Source: Taeniopygia guttata (Eukaryota > Chordata > Aves > Passeriformes > Estrildidae). From it: DNA of 64,000 nt. Of the stretch, positions 32,901 through 42,353 are shown piece by piece; the stretch's first letter is position 1, and each line of letters begins with the position of its first letter. Below the pieces are notes generated by a model. The model did not search any database. It was not told where the DNA came from and saw only the letters and a program-made list of their open reading frames with translations. The position numbers and the translations under genes were made by a program. The DNA is taken from assembly GCF_048771995.1 (NCBI RefSeq), contig NC_133050.1, positions 6,274,501 to 6,338,500 on the forward strand, in the 5' to 3' direction.

Positions 32901-35579
32901 CAGGTGTGATCCCAAATCCCACCGGTGTGATCCCAAATCCCACCGGTGTGATCCCAAATCCCACAGGTCTGATCCCAAATCTCACGGGTGTGATCCCAAA
33001 TCCCACGGGTGTGATCCCAAATCCCACAGGTGTGATCCCAAATCCCACAGGTGTGATCCCAAATCTCACTGGTGTGATCCCAAATCCCACAGGTCTGATC
33101 CCAAATCTCACGGGTGTGATCCCAAATCCCACGGGTGTGATCCCAAATCCCACAGGTGTGATCCCAAATCCCACAGGTGTGATCCCAAATCTCACTGGTG
33201 TGATCCCAAATCTGGAAAGTGTGATCCCAGATTTAGAAAAAGCGACCCCAGACCTGGCAGGTGTGATCCCAAATCTGGAAAGAGTGATCCCAAATCTCAC
33301 AGGTGTGATCCCAAATCTGGAAAGTGTGATCCCAGATTTAGAAAGAGCGACCCCAGACCTGGCAGGTGTGATCCCAAATCTGGAAAGAGTGATCCCACAC
33401 CTGGAAAGTGTGATCCCAAATCCCACAGGTCTGATCCCAAATCCCACAGGTGTGATCCCAGATTTGAAAAGTGTGATCCCAAATCCCACAGGTATGATCC
33501 CAAATCTGGAAAGTGTGATCCAAAATCTCACTGGTGTGATCCCAAATCTGGAAAGTGTGATTTCCAGCTCTGCCAGACTTGATCCGAGCTCTCACAGGTG
33601 TGATCCCAAATCTCACTGGTGTGGTCCCAGATTTGGAAAGTGTGATCCCAAATCTGGCAGTGTGATCCCAGCTCTGCCAGGCTGATCCCGGCTCTGCCAG
33701 GCTGATCCCAGCTCTGCCAGGCTGATCCCAGCTCTGCCAGGCTGATCCCAGCTCTGGTGCCAGGCTGATCCCAGCTCTGCCAGGCTGATCCCAGCTCTGG
33801 TGCCAGGCTGATCCCAGCTCTGGTGCCAGGCTGATCCCGGCTCTGCCAGGCTGATCCCAGCTCTGCCAGGCTGATCCTGGCTCTGGTGCCAGGCTGATCC
33901 TGGCTCTGGTGCCAGGCTGATCCCAGCTGTGCCAGGCTGATCCTGGCTCTGCCAGGCTGATCCCAGCTCTGGTGCCAGGCTGATCCCGGCTCTGCCAGGC
34001 TGATCCCAGCTCTGGTGCCAGGCTGATCCCGGCTCTGCCAGGCTGATCCCAGCTCTGGTGCCAGGCTGATCCCGGCTCTGCCAGGCTGATCCCAACATCC
34101 CAGCTGTTCCTGACCCCTGGCACCGTCGCTGTTGTGCCAGGGCTGAGGGGTCAGGGCTCTCCCGGCAGGCGAAGGTCGGGCAGAGGCAGCTCAGTGTGCC
34201 AGAGGTGCCCTGAGTCAGCCCCGGGCTGGGCGAGCCCCTGGCTCCGGGCCAGAGATTTGTAAACCCGGCCTAACCCTGCCTGGATCATGGCCGGGTTCAG
34301 AGCAATCCCTGTGCTCCCTGAAGGGTCCCAAACACCCAATCCCAAATCCTACACACGCAATCCCAAACCTACACACGCAATCCCAAATCCTGCACACCCA
34401 ATCCCAAATCCTACACACGCAATCCCTGCTCCTGCACACCCAATCCCAAATCCTGCACACCCAATCCCAAATCCTGCACACCCAATCCCAAATCCTGCAC
34501 ATGTAATCCCTGCTCCTGCACACCCAATCCCAAATTCTGCACACCCAATCCCAAATCCTACACACGCAATTCCTGCTCCTGCACACCCTATCCCAATCCC
34601 AAATCCTGCACACCCAATCCCAATTCCAATCCCAATTTAGCCCTTCCCTAAAGGATCCTCGTGGCTCTGCTGTTCCCCTGCTCCTGCACTCCCAATCCCA
34701 GTCCCAAATCCTGCACACCCAATCCCTGCTCCTGCACACCCAATCCCAAATCCTGCACACCCAATCCCAAATCCTGCACACCAATTCCCAATTTAGCACT
34801 CCCTAAAGGATCCTTGTGGCTCTGCTTTTCCCCTGCTCCTAGACACCCAATCCCAAATCCTGCACACCCAATCCCAATCCCCTCTTGCATTTCCAATCCA
34901 AATTTAGCCCTCCCTAAAGGATCCTCATGGCTCTGCTTTTTCCCCTGCTCCTGCACACCCAATTCCAATCCCAGTCCCAACTCCTGCACTCCCAATCCCA
35001 ATTTATCCCTTCCTAAAGGATCCTCATGGCTCTGCTGTTCCCCTGTTCCTGCACACCCAATCCAAATTTAGCCCTCCCTAAAGGATCCTCTGGTCCCAAA
35101 TCCCATAGGTGTGACCCCAAATCTCACAGGTGTGATCCTGTTCCCCTCCTCCTGCACACCCAGTCCCAAATCCCAATCCCATTTTCCACTCTCTAAAGGA
35201 TCCTTGTGGCTCTGCTGTTCCCCTGCTCCTGCACACCCAATCCCAATCCCAATTTATCCCTTCCTAAAGGATCCTCGTGGCTGTCCTGTTCCCCTGCTCC
35301 TAAACACCAATCCCAATCCCAATTTATCCCTTCCTAAATGATCCTCGTGGCTCTGCTGTCCCCCTGCTCCTGCACACCCACCAACCCAAACATTTCTCCC
35401 TCTTCCAGCAAAAATACTTCGATTCTGGCGACTACAACATGGCCAAGGCCAAGATGAAGAACAAGCAGCTGCCAAGTGCAGGGCCTGACAAGAACCTGGT
35501 GACAGGAGACCACATCCCCACGCCCCAGGACCTGCCCCAGAGGAAATCCTCACTGGTCACCAGCAAGCTGGCAGGGTAG
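29901..35579 (+). CDS. ENSA: ENSA, alpha-endosulfine, PP2A-B55 inhibitor (3 coding exons)
   Basis: Exons 29901-29957, 32138-32239 and 35409-35579 join in phase 0 to 109 residues. The core [20 protein letters not shown] then [20 protein letters not shown] is the endosulfine/ARPP19 signature. Ser59 in FDSGDY is the Greatwall (MASTL) site, and Ser101 in RKSS is the PKA site. When phosphorylated by Greatwall the protein blocks PP2A-B55 and so holds cells in mitosis. [18 protein letters not shown] and [12 protein letters not shown] identify ENSA rather than ARPP19. Two differences from the main human form: the N-terminus is shorter and not clearly alignable ([19 protein letters not shown]), and the protein stops at KLAG without GGQVE. 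KLAG ends also occur in ARPP19 and in ENSA isoforms. Confidence 0.97.
30140..30260 (+). repeat. GGGATGGGACCGGGA repeat
   Basis: Short G-rich repeat at the start of ENSA intron 1, resembling in composition the array in front of GOLPH3L. Confidence 0.8.
30360..31240 (+). repeat. 23-bp-module minisatellite in ENSA intron 1
   Basis: Modules CCCAGGATCCCCAAAATCC and TGCTTGGAATTCCCAAAATC alternate about 35 times. The open frames of 80-350 codons seen on both strands come from the repeat. Confidence 0.95.
31250..32115 (+). repeat. AT-rich higher-order array in ENSA intron 1
   Basis: Phrases TTAATAATGTAACAAATAAT and ATTTTATTTAATAAATAAAT recur. A larger period of roughly 260 bp is visible (31,475-31,735 against 31,735-31,997). 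It ends 20 bases before the acceptor of coding exon 2. Confidence 0.92.
32138..32239 (+). CDS. ENSA: ENSA coding exon 2
   Basis: It encodes [20 protein letters not shown] and [14 protein letters not shown]. The human equivalent is [20 protein letters not shown]. Confidence 0.95.
32240..32715 (+). repeat. GGGGAAAAATGGGGG repeat in ENSA intron 2
   Basis: Purine-rich irregular units right after the donor site; nearly pyrimidine-free apart from T in ATGG. Confidence 0.92.
32845..33655 (+). repeat. 21-bp GTGATCCCAAATC minisatellite in ENSA intron 2
   Basis: About 38 units of GTGATCCCAAATCCCACAGG(T), changing after 33,200 to a mixture with GTGATCCCAAATCTGGAAAG(T). At seven codons per unit it gives an unbroken frame (VIPNPTG)n that has no other sign of being coding. 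Confidence 0.96.
33660..34095 (+). repeat. 20-bp GCTGATCCCAGCTCTGCCAG minisatellite
   Basis: About 20 units, some 23-24 bp with CTGGTGC in place of CTGC. It shares the word TGATCCCA with the preceding 21-bp array, so one may have evolved from the other. Confidence 0.96.
34325..35390 (+). repeat. CACACCCAATCCCAAATCCTG array, ENSA intron 2
   Basis: 20-bp units of ACACCCAATCCCAAATCCTG are grouped, from 34,640 onward, into longer blocks that include CTAAAGGATCCTCGTGGCTC and TGCTGTTCCCCTGCTCCTGC. It stops about 15 bases before the last ENSA exon. Confidence 0.95.
35409..35579 (+). CDS. ENSA: ENSA terminal coding exon
   Basis: It encodes [20 protein letters not shown] through [12 protein letters not shown], then TAG. 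It carries the Greatwall target Ser59 and PKA target Ser101 and is near-identical to human. Confidence 0.98.
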   Translation, partial: QKYFDSGDYNMAKAKMKNKQLPSAGPDKNLVTGDHIPTPQDLPQRKSSLVTSKLAG

Positions 35580-35924
35580 CTGCCCTCTCAGCTGGGGGCT
35601 GACCTCTTTTTGTCTTTTTTTTGGGTTTTTTTTTGGCTAAATGGATTGAACTTCACTGTACCATAGGGGTGGGAGCACCAGAATCCACGTGGTTGTTTGA
35701 GTCTTTGCAGCAAACGCACCCCAAAGCTGAGTGGGGGGCAGGGTTGGGTTGGTTCTTCCTCTCAGAGAGGCTTTGCCTTAATTTTGCTGCTGTTTGGAAC
35801 CATCCTGGCTCCCACTGGAGCTCTGCAGCCTGGCTGGGAGAGCCCCAGGAGGGGCAGGGCTGAGGTGTGGGATGGGATTTCAGGGGTTGGGGTCACGGAG
35901 ACTGAGGCAGCTGGGCAGGAGGAG

Positions 35925-36950
35925 TGACCCCACATCTCACAGGAGTGACCCCAGATCCCACAGGAGTGACCCCACATCTCACAGGAGTGATCCCAGATCC
36001 CACAGGAGTGATCCCAGATCTCACAGGAGTGATCCCAAATCTCACAGGAGTGATCCCAGACCTGGAAAGAGATCCCAGATCTGGAAAGTGTGATCCCAGA
36101 TTTGGAAAAAGTGATCCCAGATTTGGAAAGTGTGATTTCAGATCTGGAAAGAGATCCCAAACCTGGCAGGTGTGATTCCAAAGCTGGCAGGTGTGATCCC
36201 AGACTTGGAAATTATGATCCCAGATTTGAAAAGTGTGATTTCAGATCTGGAAAGAGATTCCAGACCTGGAAACTATGGTCCCAGATTTGGAAAGTGTGAT
36301 CCCAGGTTTGGAAAGAGTGATCCCAGACCTGGAAATTATGATCCCAGGTTTGGAAAGAGTGATCCCAGATTTGGAAAGAGTGATTTCAGATCTGGAAAGA
36401 GATTCCAGACCTGGAAATTATGGTCCCAGATTTGGAAAGAGTGATCCCAGACCTGGAAAGAGTGATCCCAGATTTAGAAAGAGTGATCCCAGTTCTGGAA
36501 AGTGTGATCCCAGATTTGGAAAGAGTGATTTCAGATCTGGAAAGAGATCCCAAACCTGGAAATTATGATCCCAGACCTGGAAATTACTATCCCCGATCTG
36601 GAAAGAGTGATCCCAGATCTGGAAAGTGTGATTCCCAAATCTGGCAGGTGTGATCCCAGACCTGGAAATTACGATCCCAGCTCTGGAAATAGTGATCCCA
36701 GGTTTGGAAAGAGTGATCCCAGATTGGGAAAGAGTGATCCCAGATATAGAAAGTGTGATTTCAGATCTGGAAAGAGATCCCAAACCTGGAAATTATGATC
36801 CCAGACCTGGAAATTATTATCCCAGCTCTGGAAAGAGTGATCCCCGATGTCACAGGTGTGATCCCAGATCTGGAAAGTGTGATTCCCAAATCTGGTAGGT
36901 GTGATCCCAGATCTGGAAAGAGTGATCCCAGATCTGGAAAGAGTGCTCCC
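35925..36950 (+). repeat. 21-bp GTGATCCCAGATCTGGAAAG array 3' of ENSA
   Basis: About 48 units; early ones resemble GTGACCCCACATCTCACAGG. The same two unit types (CTCACAGGT and CTGGAAAGT endings) occur in ENSA intron 2 at 32,845-33,655. The array could lie in the ENSA 3' UTR. Confidence 0.95.
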
Positions 36951-36954
36951 AGCT

Positions 36955-37850
36955 CTGAAGGCACACTCAGCTGTGTGCTTTAGAGCTCCAAAGCACCGAA
37001 ATTGAGCTGAAAACACAATTCCAGGGGGGTGTTGCTGAGCTGAGCTGCTGGGATCTGCCCCTGCCTCAGCTCACAGCGTGTCCAGAGGGTTTGGGAGAGG
37101 CTTTGGGCAGTGCTGGAAACATCCTTGTGCTGGTTTGGGCTGAATTAACACCAATTAACACCAATATCACAACAAAAAAATCCAAATTAACACCAATATC
37201 ACAACAAAAAAATCCAAATTAACACCAATATCACAACAAAAAAAATCCAAATTAACACCAATATCACAACAAAAAATCCAAATTAACGAATTTTTCCTGC
37301 TGTGCCAGGGCATCCCAAACCCTGCCCCAGTTTTTGGGGTCAAAGGAAGGGATTGAGGAGTGAGGAATTCCCGGGCAGGGTTGTGTTCCTGCTCACCTGG
37401 GCGTTCCCTGGGGACCTTTGTGTGTCACCTGTGTCACCTCCCTGTGTTTACCCAGGGTGTGCTGGAATGTGGCGCTGCCTTCAGGTGGTTCCTGCATCCT
37501 CCTTGGCCACTTTCTGCGAGGTTGGCACAAATTATGATTATTATGATTATTATGATTATTATGATTATTATGATTATTATTATGGCTGTCCCTTGTCCCC
37601 AGCAGGGTCCTGATGTGGCATTTTCCAACCCCTTTGTGACACGCTGGGACAGTGGCTGCAAACCCTCCTTGGGTTGTAAATAGATAAAAATATATTTAAA
37701 ACAAAAAAAAATATATATATATAAATTTTTTACATGTTTGCCTCTTCTGGGTTGCCGTGCTTGCTTTTTTTTTATTCGACCCCAAAAGGGGAAATAAAAC
37801 CCAAAAGAGGAAATAAAAGGGAAGGATGCAAAGGAGGCATTGCTGCTCTG
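36955..37850 (+). repeat. Mixed ENSA-MCL1 spacer with two small repeats
   Basis: It contains four copies of a 37-bp unit AATTAACACCAATATCACAA.. (37,141-37,285) and a GATTATTAT microsatellite (37,533-37,583). AATAAA words at 37,793 and 37,814 could serve as poly(A) signals for ENSA. Nothing else is recognised. Confidence 0.7.
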
Positions 37851-37854
37851 GGGC

Positions 37855-38745
37855 TGTCCCTGTGCTGGGGGGGCAGAGGGAGGGGACAGCCCCAAAATGT
37901 GTGGGGACAACCCCTAAAGTTATAGGGACAGCCCCAAATATGTGGGGACAGCCCCCAAATGTGTGGGGACAGCCCCCAAATTGTGGGGACAACCCCTAAA
38001 TTTATGGGGACAGCCCTCAAATTGTGGGGACAGCCCCTAAAGTGAGGGGACAGCCCCAAAATATGTGGGGACAGCCCCAAAATTGTAGGGACAGCCCCCC
38101 AAATTATGGGGACAACCCCTAAATTGTGGGGACAACCCCTAAACTTATGGGGACAGCCCCCAAATTGTGGGGTCAACCCCTAAATTTATGGGGACAGCCC
38201 TCAAATATGTGGGGACAGCCCCAAAATTGTGGGGATGGCCCCCAAATTGTGGGGACAGCCCCTAAACTTATGGGGACAGCCCCCAAATTGTGGGGACAAC
38301 CCCTAAATTGTGGGGACAACCCCTAAACTTATGGGGACAACCCCAAATATGTGGGGACAGCCCCTAAACTTATGGGGACAGCCCCCAAAATGTGTGGGGA
38401 CAGCCCCCAAATGTGTGGGAACAGCCCTCAAACTGTGGGGACAGCTCCAAATGTGTGGGGACAGCCCCTAAAGTGAGGGGACAGCCCCAAAATTGTGGGG
38501 ACAACCCCTAAATTTATGGGGACAGCCCCCAAAATTGTGGGGACAGCCCCCCAAATGTGTGGGGACAGCCCCTAAATTGTGTGGACAGCCCCCAAATTGT
38601 GTGGGGACACCCTCAAATTGTGGGGACAACCCCTAAACTTATGGGGACAACCCCAAATATGTGGGGACAGCCCCAAAATGTGTGGGGACAGCCCCCCAAC
38701 CATATGGGGACCCCCAAATGTGTGGGGACACCCCCAAAACGTGTC
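37855..38745 (+). repeat. 21-bp GGGGACAGCCCCCAAATTGTG minisatellite
   Basis: About 40 units with GGGACAACCCCTAAATTTAT variants, in the ENSA-MCL1 spacer. It is followed by about 430 bases of unrecognised sequence up to 39,190. Confidence 0.95.
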
Positions 38746-39189
38746 CAGCCCCATTCTCTGTCCCCACCGGGGGGTTTCACCTTTGGGTTTTTTTCAGCCT
38801 TGACCTTTCCCCAGCCCCACCTTTCCATCCCCTGGAGAAGCTCCCAGGACTCTTTGGATTCCCCAAAAATTGGGAATTCCCAAGCTCTGGAGCCCACACG
38901 GATCCTGCCAGGGACAAGTTGTTCCAGCCTGGTGTTTGTGCTGAAATTTGGCACCGATTCCCAAAAAAAAAAAATGTGCCGGGTGCTGCCAGAGCTCCTT
39001 GTTCCTGCTCCTGCTGCCAAGAATTCTCTTCCCACAAGGACACATTCCTTGGGGCCACGGGAAGGATTTTGAGAGGGACGAATTTTCATCCTGCTGGACA
39101 CCCCCCTCAGCCAGCTCTGGTTTGGGGGGGATGGGATCTGAACACCCCAAATGCAAAATTTGGATCTGGGACGTCTCCAGGGTACAGGG

Positions 39190-40615
39190 ATGGGGCTGTG
39201 CTCACTGCAGGCTGCTCCAAAAACAGAGCAGTGGTGCTCAGGGGCTTGGAATTGTCACATTTTGTCCCCAAAAATGCTGGCCAGGAGGGTGACAGTGCTC
39301 CAAAAACAGAATAGAGGCTCAGGGGCTTGGAATTGTCCCATTTTGTCCCCAAAAATGCTGGTCAGAAAGGTGGCAGTGCTCCAAAAACAGAATAGTGAGG
39401 CTCAGGGGCTTGGATATGTCATATTATGTCCCCAAAAATGCAGGCCAGAGAGGTGGCAGTGCTCCAAAAAAACAGAATAGTGAGGCTCAGTGGGCTTGGA
39501 ATTGTCACATTTTGTCCCAATTTGTCCCCAAAAATGCTGCTCAGGGAGGTGGCAGTGCTCCAAAAACAGAATAGTGAGGCTCAGGGGCTTGGATTTGTCA
39601 CATTTTGTCATAATTTGTCCCCAAAAATGCTGGTCAGGGGCGTGGCAGTGCCCCAAACAGAGCATGGGGATGCTCAGTGGGCTTGGAATTGTCACATTTT
39701 GTCCCAATTTGTCCCCAAAAATGCTGGCCAGGAGGTTGGCAGCTCTCAGTGCCCCCAACAGAGCACAGTGAGCTTGGATTTGTTCCAGTTTGTCACAATT
39801 TGTCCCCAAAAATGCTGCCCAGGGAGGTGGCAGTGCTCCAAAAACAGAATAGTGAGGCTCAGTGGGCTTGGATTTGTCACATTTTGTCCCCAAAAAATTC
39901 TGCCCAGGGGGGTGGCAGTGCCCCAAACAGAGCACAGGGATGCTCAGTGGGCTTGGATTTGTCCCAGTTTGTCACATTTTGTCCTCAAAAATGCTGGCCA
40001 GAGAGGTGGCAGTGCTCCAAAAACAGAGCAGTGATGCTCAGGGTGCTTGGAATTGTCACATTTTGTCACATTTTGTCCCCAAAAATGCTGGTCAGGGGGG
40101 TGGCATTGCTCCAAAAACAGAATAGTGATGCTCAGGGGGCTTGGATTTGTCACATTTTGTTCAAATTTGTCCCCAAAAATGCTGGTCAGGAGGGTGGCAA
40201 TGCTCCAAAAACAGAATAGTGATGCTCAGTGGACTTGGATTTGTCCCATTTTGTCCCGAAAAATGATGGTCATAGAGGTGGCAGTGCCCCAAACAGAGCA
40301 CAGGGATGCTCAGTGGGCTTGGAATTGTCAGAATTTGTCCCAATTTGTCCCCAAAAATGCTGGTCAGGGGGGTGGCAGTGCCCCAAAAACAGAATAGTGA
40401 TGCTCAGTGGGCTTGGAATTGTCATTTTTTTGTCCCAATTTGTCCCCAAAAATTCTGCTCAGGGAGGTGGCAGTTCTCAGTGCCCCCAACAGAGATGCTC
40501 AGTGGGCTTGGAATTGTCACATTTTCTCCCAGTTTGTCCCCAAAAATGCTGCTCAGGGAGGTGGCAGTGCCCCAACCACAGCACAGTGATGCTCAGGGGG
40601 CCAGAATGGGCTCCA
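39190..40615 (+). repeat. About 85-125-bp minisatellite in the ENSA-MCL1 spacer
   Basis: About 14 units built from GTCACATTTTGTCCCCAAAA, ATGCTGGTCAGGGGGGTGGC and CAGTGCTCCAAAAACAGAAT, with an optional extra TTTGTCCCAA.. block. Frames of 100-200 codons run across it with many Cys-Pro repeats; no gene is supported. Confidence 0.94.
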
Positions 40616-40854
40616 AGCAGACGGATCCAGGTGGGATTTTTTTGGAATTGGGGAATAATTGAATTTGGAAGTTTCTTTTCAAGGCCATCAAGTCCAACCT
40701 GCTGCAGGTTCAAGGAACTGTTCAAGGCTTGGGGCTCCTCCAGCGCCTGATCGCCACCGAAATCCAAAATATCTTCCACAAAATCAAATATATTGAGACT
40801 TTATAGCCCAAATCCGGCTCGTCTGAGCTGAAAAAGGAGGTGCGGGCCTGGGGA

Positions 40855-41400
40855 TGCACCGGGAATGAACCGGGAATGAACCGGGAATGAACCGGGGATG
40901 AAGCAGGAATGAACCGGGGATGAACAGGGGATACACCGGGAATGAACCGGGAATGAACCGGGGATGGAATGAACCGGCGATACACCGGGAATGAACCGGG
41001 AACGAATCGGGAATGAACCAGAATGAAAATGAACCGGGGATACACCGGGAATGAACCGGGAACGAACCGGGGATGCACCGGGAATGAACCAGGAATGAAC
41101 CGGGGATGGAATGAACCGGGGATACACCGGGAATGAACCGGGAATGAACAGGGAACGAATCGGGAATGAACCGGGAATGAACCGGGGATACACCGGGAAT
41201 GAACTGGGGATGAACCGGGAATGAACCGGGAACGAACCGGGAATGAACCAGAATGAAAATGAACCGGGGATGAACCGGGGATACACCGGGAATGAACCAG
41301 AATGTACCGGGAATGAACCAGGAATGAACCGGGGATACACCGGGAATGAATCTGGAACGAACCGGGAATGCACCGGGAACGAACCGGGAGGCTCCGGCAG
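40855..41400 (+). repeat. CCGGGAATGAA minisatellite upstream of MCL1
   Basis: 11-12-bp units (CCGGGAATGAA, CCGGGGATGAA, CCGGGGATACA) extend for 545 bp and end about 300 bp before the MCL1 TATA box. Confidence 0.95.
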
Positions 41401-41639
41401 GGCACGGGGCACGCGTGGCCGGTGCCACGAGGATGCTGCTCGCTGCTACCGGGGGGGCTTTTCCCCGGGGGATTCCATCCCTTGGGATGCAGGAGTGGGG
41501 GGGCACCATCACGGAGCCGCTGCTCGGTACCGGGAAGAACCACCGGGAGCGGAGTACGGGAGTCAGGGGACGAAGTGGGTGGTCCGTTTTTCCGCCGAAA
41601 AAACGGAAGCGGAGGTGGAAAAAAAAAAAAACAAAACCA

Positions 41640-41758
41640 AAACTCAAAAAAAAAGCTCTCGCTGTCCCGCCCTCGCCCCGCCTCTCCGGCGTCACCGGTT
41701 ATATAACGCGGCCGCGCCGGTCCCGCCCGCACCCCGCCGGCCGCTCGCACCGGGCGCC
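41640..41758 (+). promoter_or_regulatory. MCL1: MCL1 core promoter with TATA box
   Basis: TATATAA lies at 41700-41706 in GC-rich sequence. It predicts a start near 41,730 and a short 5' UTR before the ATG at 41,759 (GGGCGCCATG). A TATA-driven, short-leader promoter fits the fast induction known for MCL1. Confidence 0.8.
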
Positions 41759-42353
41759 ATGTTCGCCGTGAAGCCGAAAGCTTTCATCGGCTTCAACCTC
41801 TACTGCGGCGGCTCCCCGGGGCTGAGCCCCGCGGGGCCGGAACCGCGGCCGGAGCCTCACCGGGACCCTCACCGGGACCCTCACCGGGACCCTCACCGGG
41901 ACCCTCACCGGGACCCCGCGGAGCCTCACCGGGAACACCGCGGGGCCACCGGCGGCAGCGCCGACCCCCCCCGCGCGCTGATTGGTCGAGGCGCGGCGCC
42001 GCGCTCGCTGATTGGCTGCGGCGCGACTCTCTGGCGCCCCGAGGAGGAACTGGACGGATGCGAACCCGAACCCGAACGCGGCTCCGCCGCCGCCGCTTCG
42101 CTGCCCGGGACCCCCCCCGGGACCCCGCCCGGAGCTCCGGATGGGCTCCGGCAGGACTCGCTGGAGCTCATCAGCCGCTACCTGCGGGAGGTGGCTGGGG
42201 AGGAGCAGCCCAGCGTTAAGAAGCTTTTTCCGGGTCTTCTCGGTGGGCCCGGGCGGCCCGGAGCGGCGGGGGATGCGGTGATGGAGAAGGCGCTGGAGAC
42301 GCTGCGGAGGGTCGGGGACGGTGTGATGAGGAAACACGAACTGGCTTTTCAAG
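41759..42353 (+). CDS. MCL1: MCL1 exon 1
   Basis: It encodes residues 1-198 plus one base: the regulatory PEST-like N-terminus and BH3. The acid cluster and many phosphosites of mammals are reduced. Tandem CCTCACCGGGAC codons give HRDP x5, and LIG appears twice in a near-repeat (PRALIGRG..PRSLIGCG). Confidence 0.97.

Noticed and set aside
32510-33685. 391-codon plus frame with (VIPNPTG)n
   Set aside because: A 21-bp unit keeps any frame open. It lies inside ENSA intron 2, with no start context and no similarity to a known protein.
39190-40615. CRISPR-like regular repeats
   Set aside because: Units are head-to-tail satellites with no unique spacers, in a vertebrate genome.
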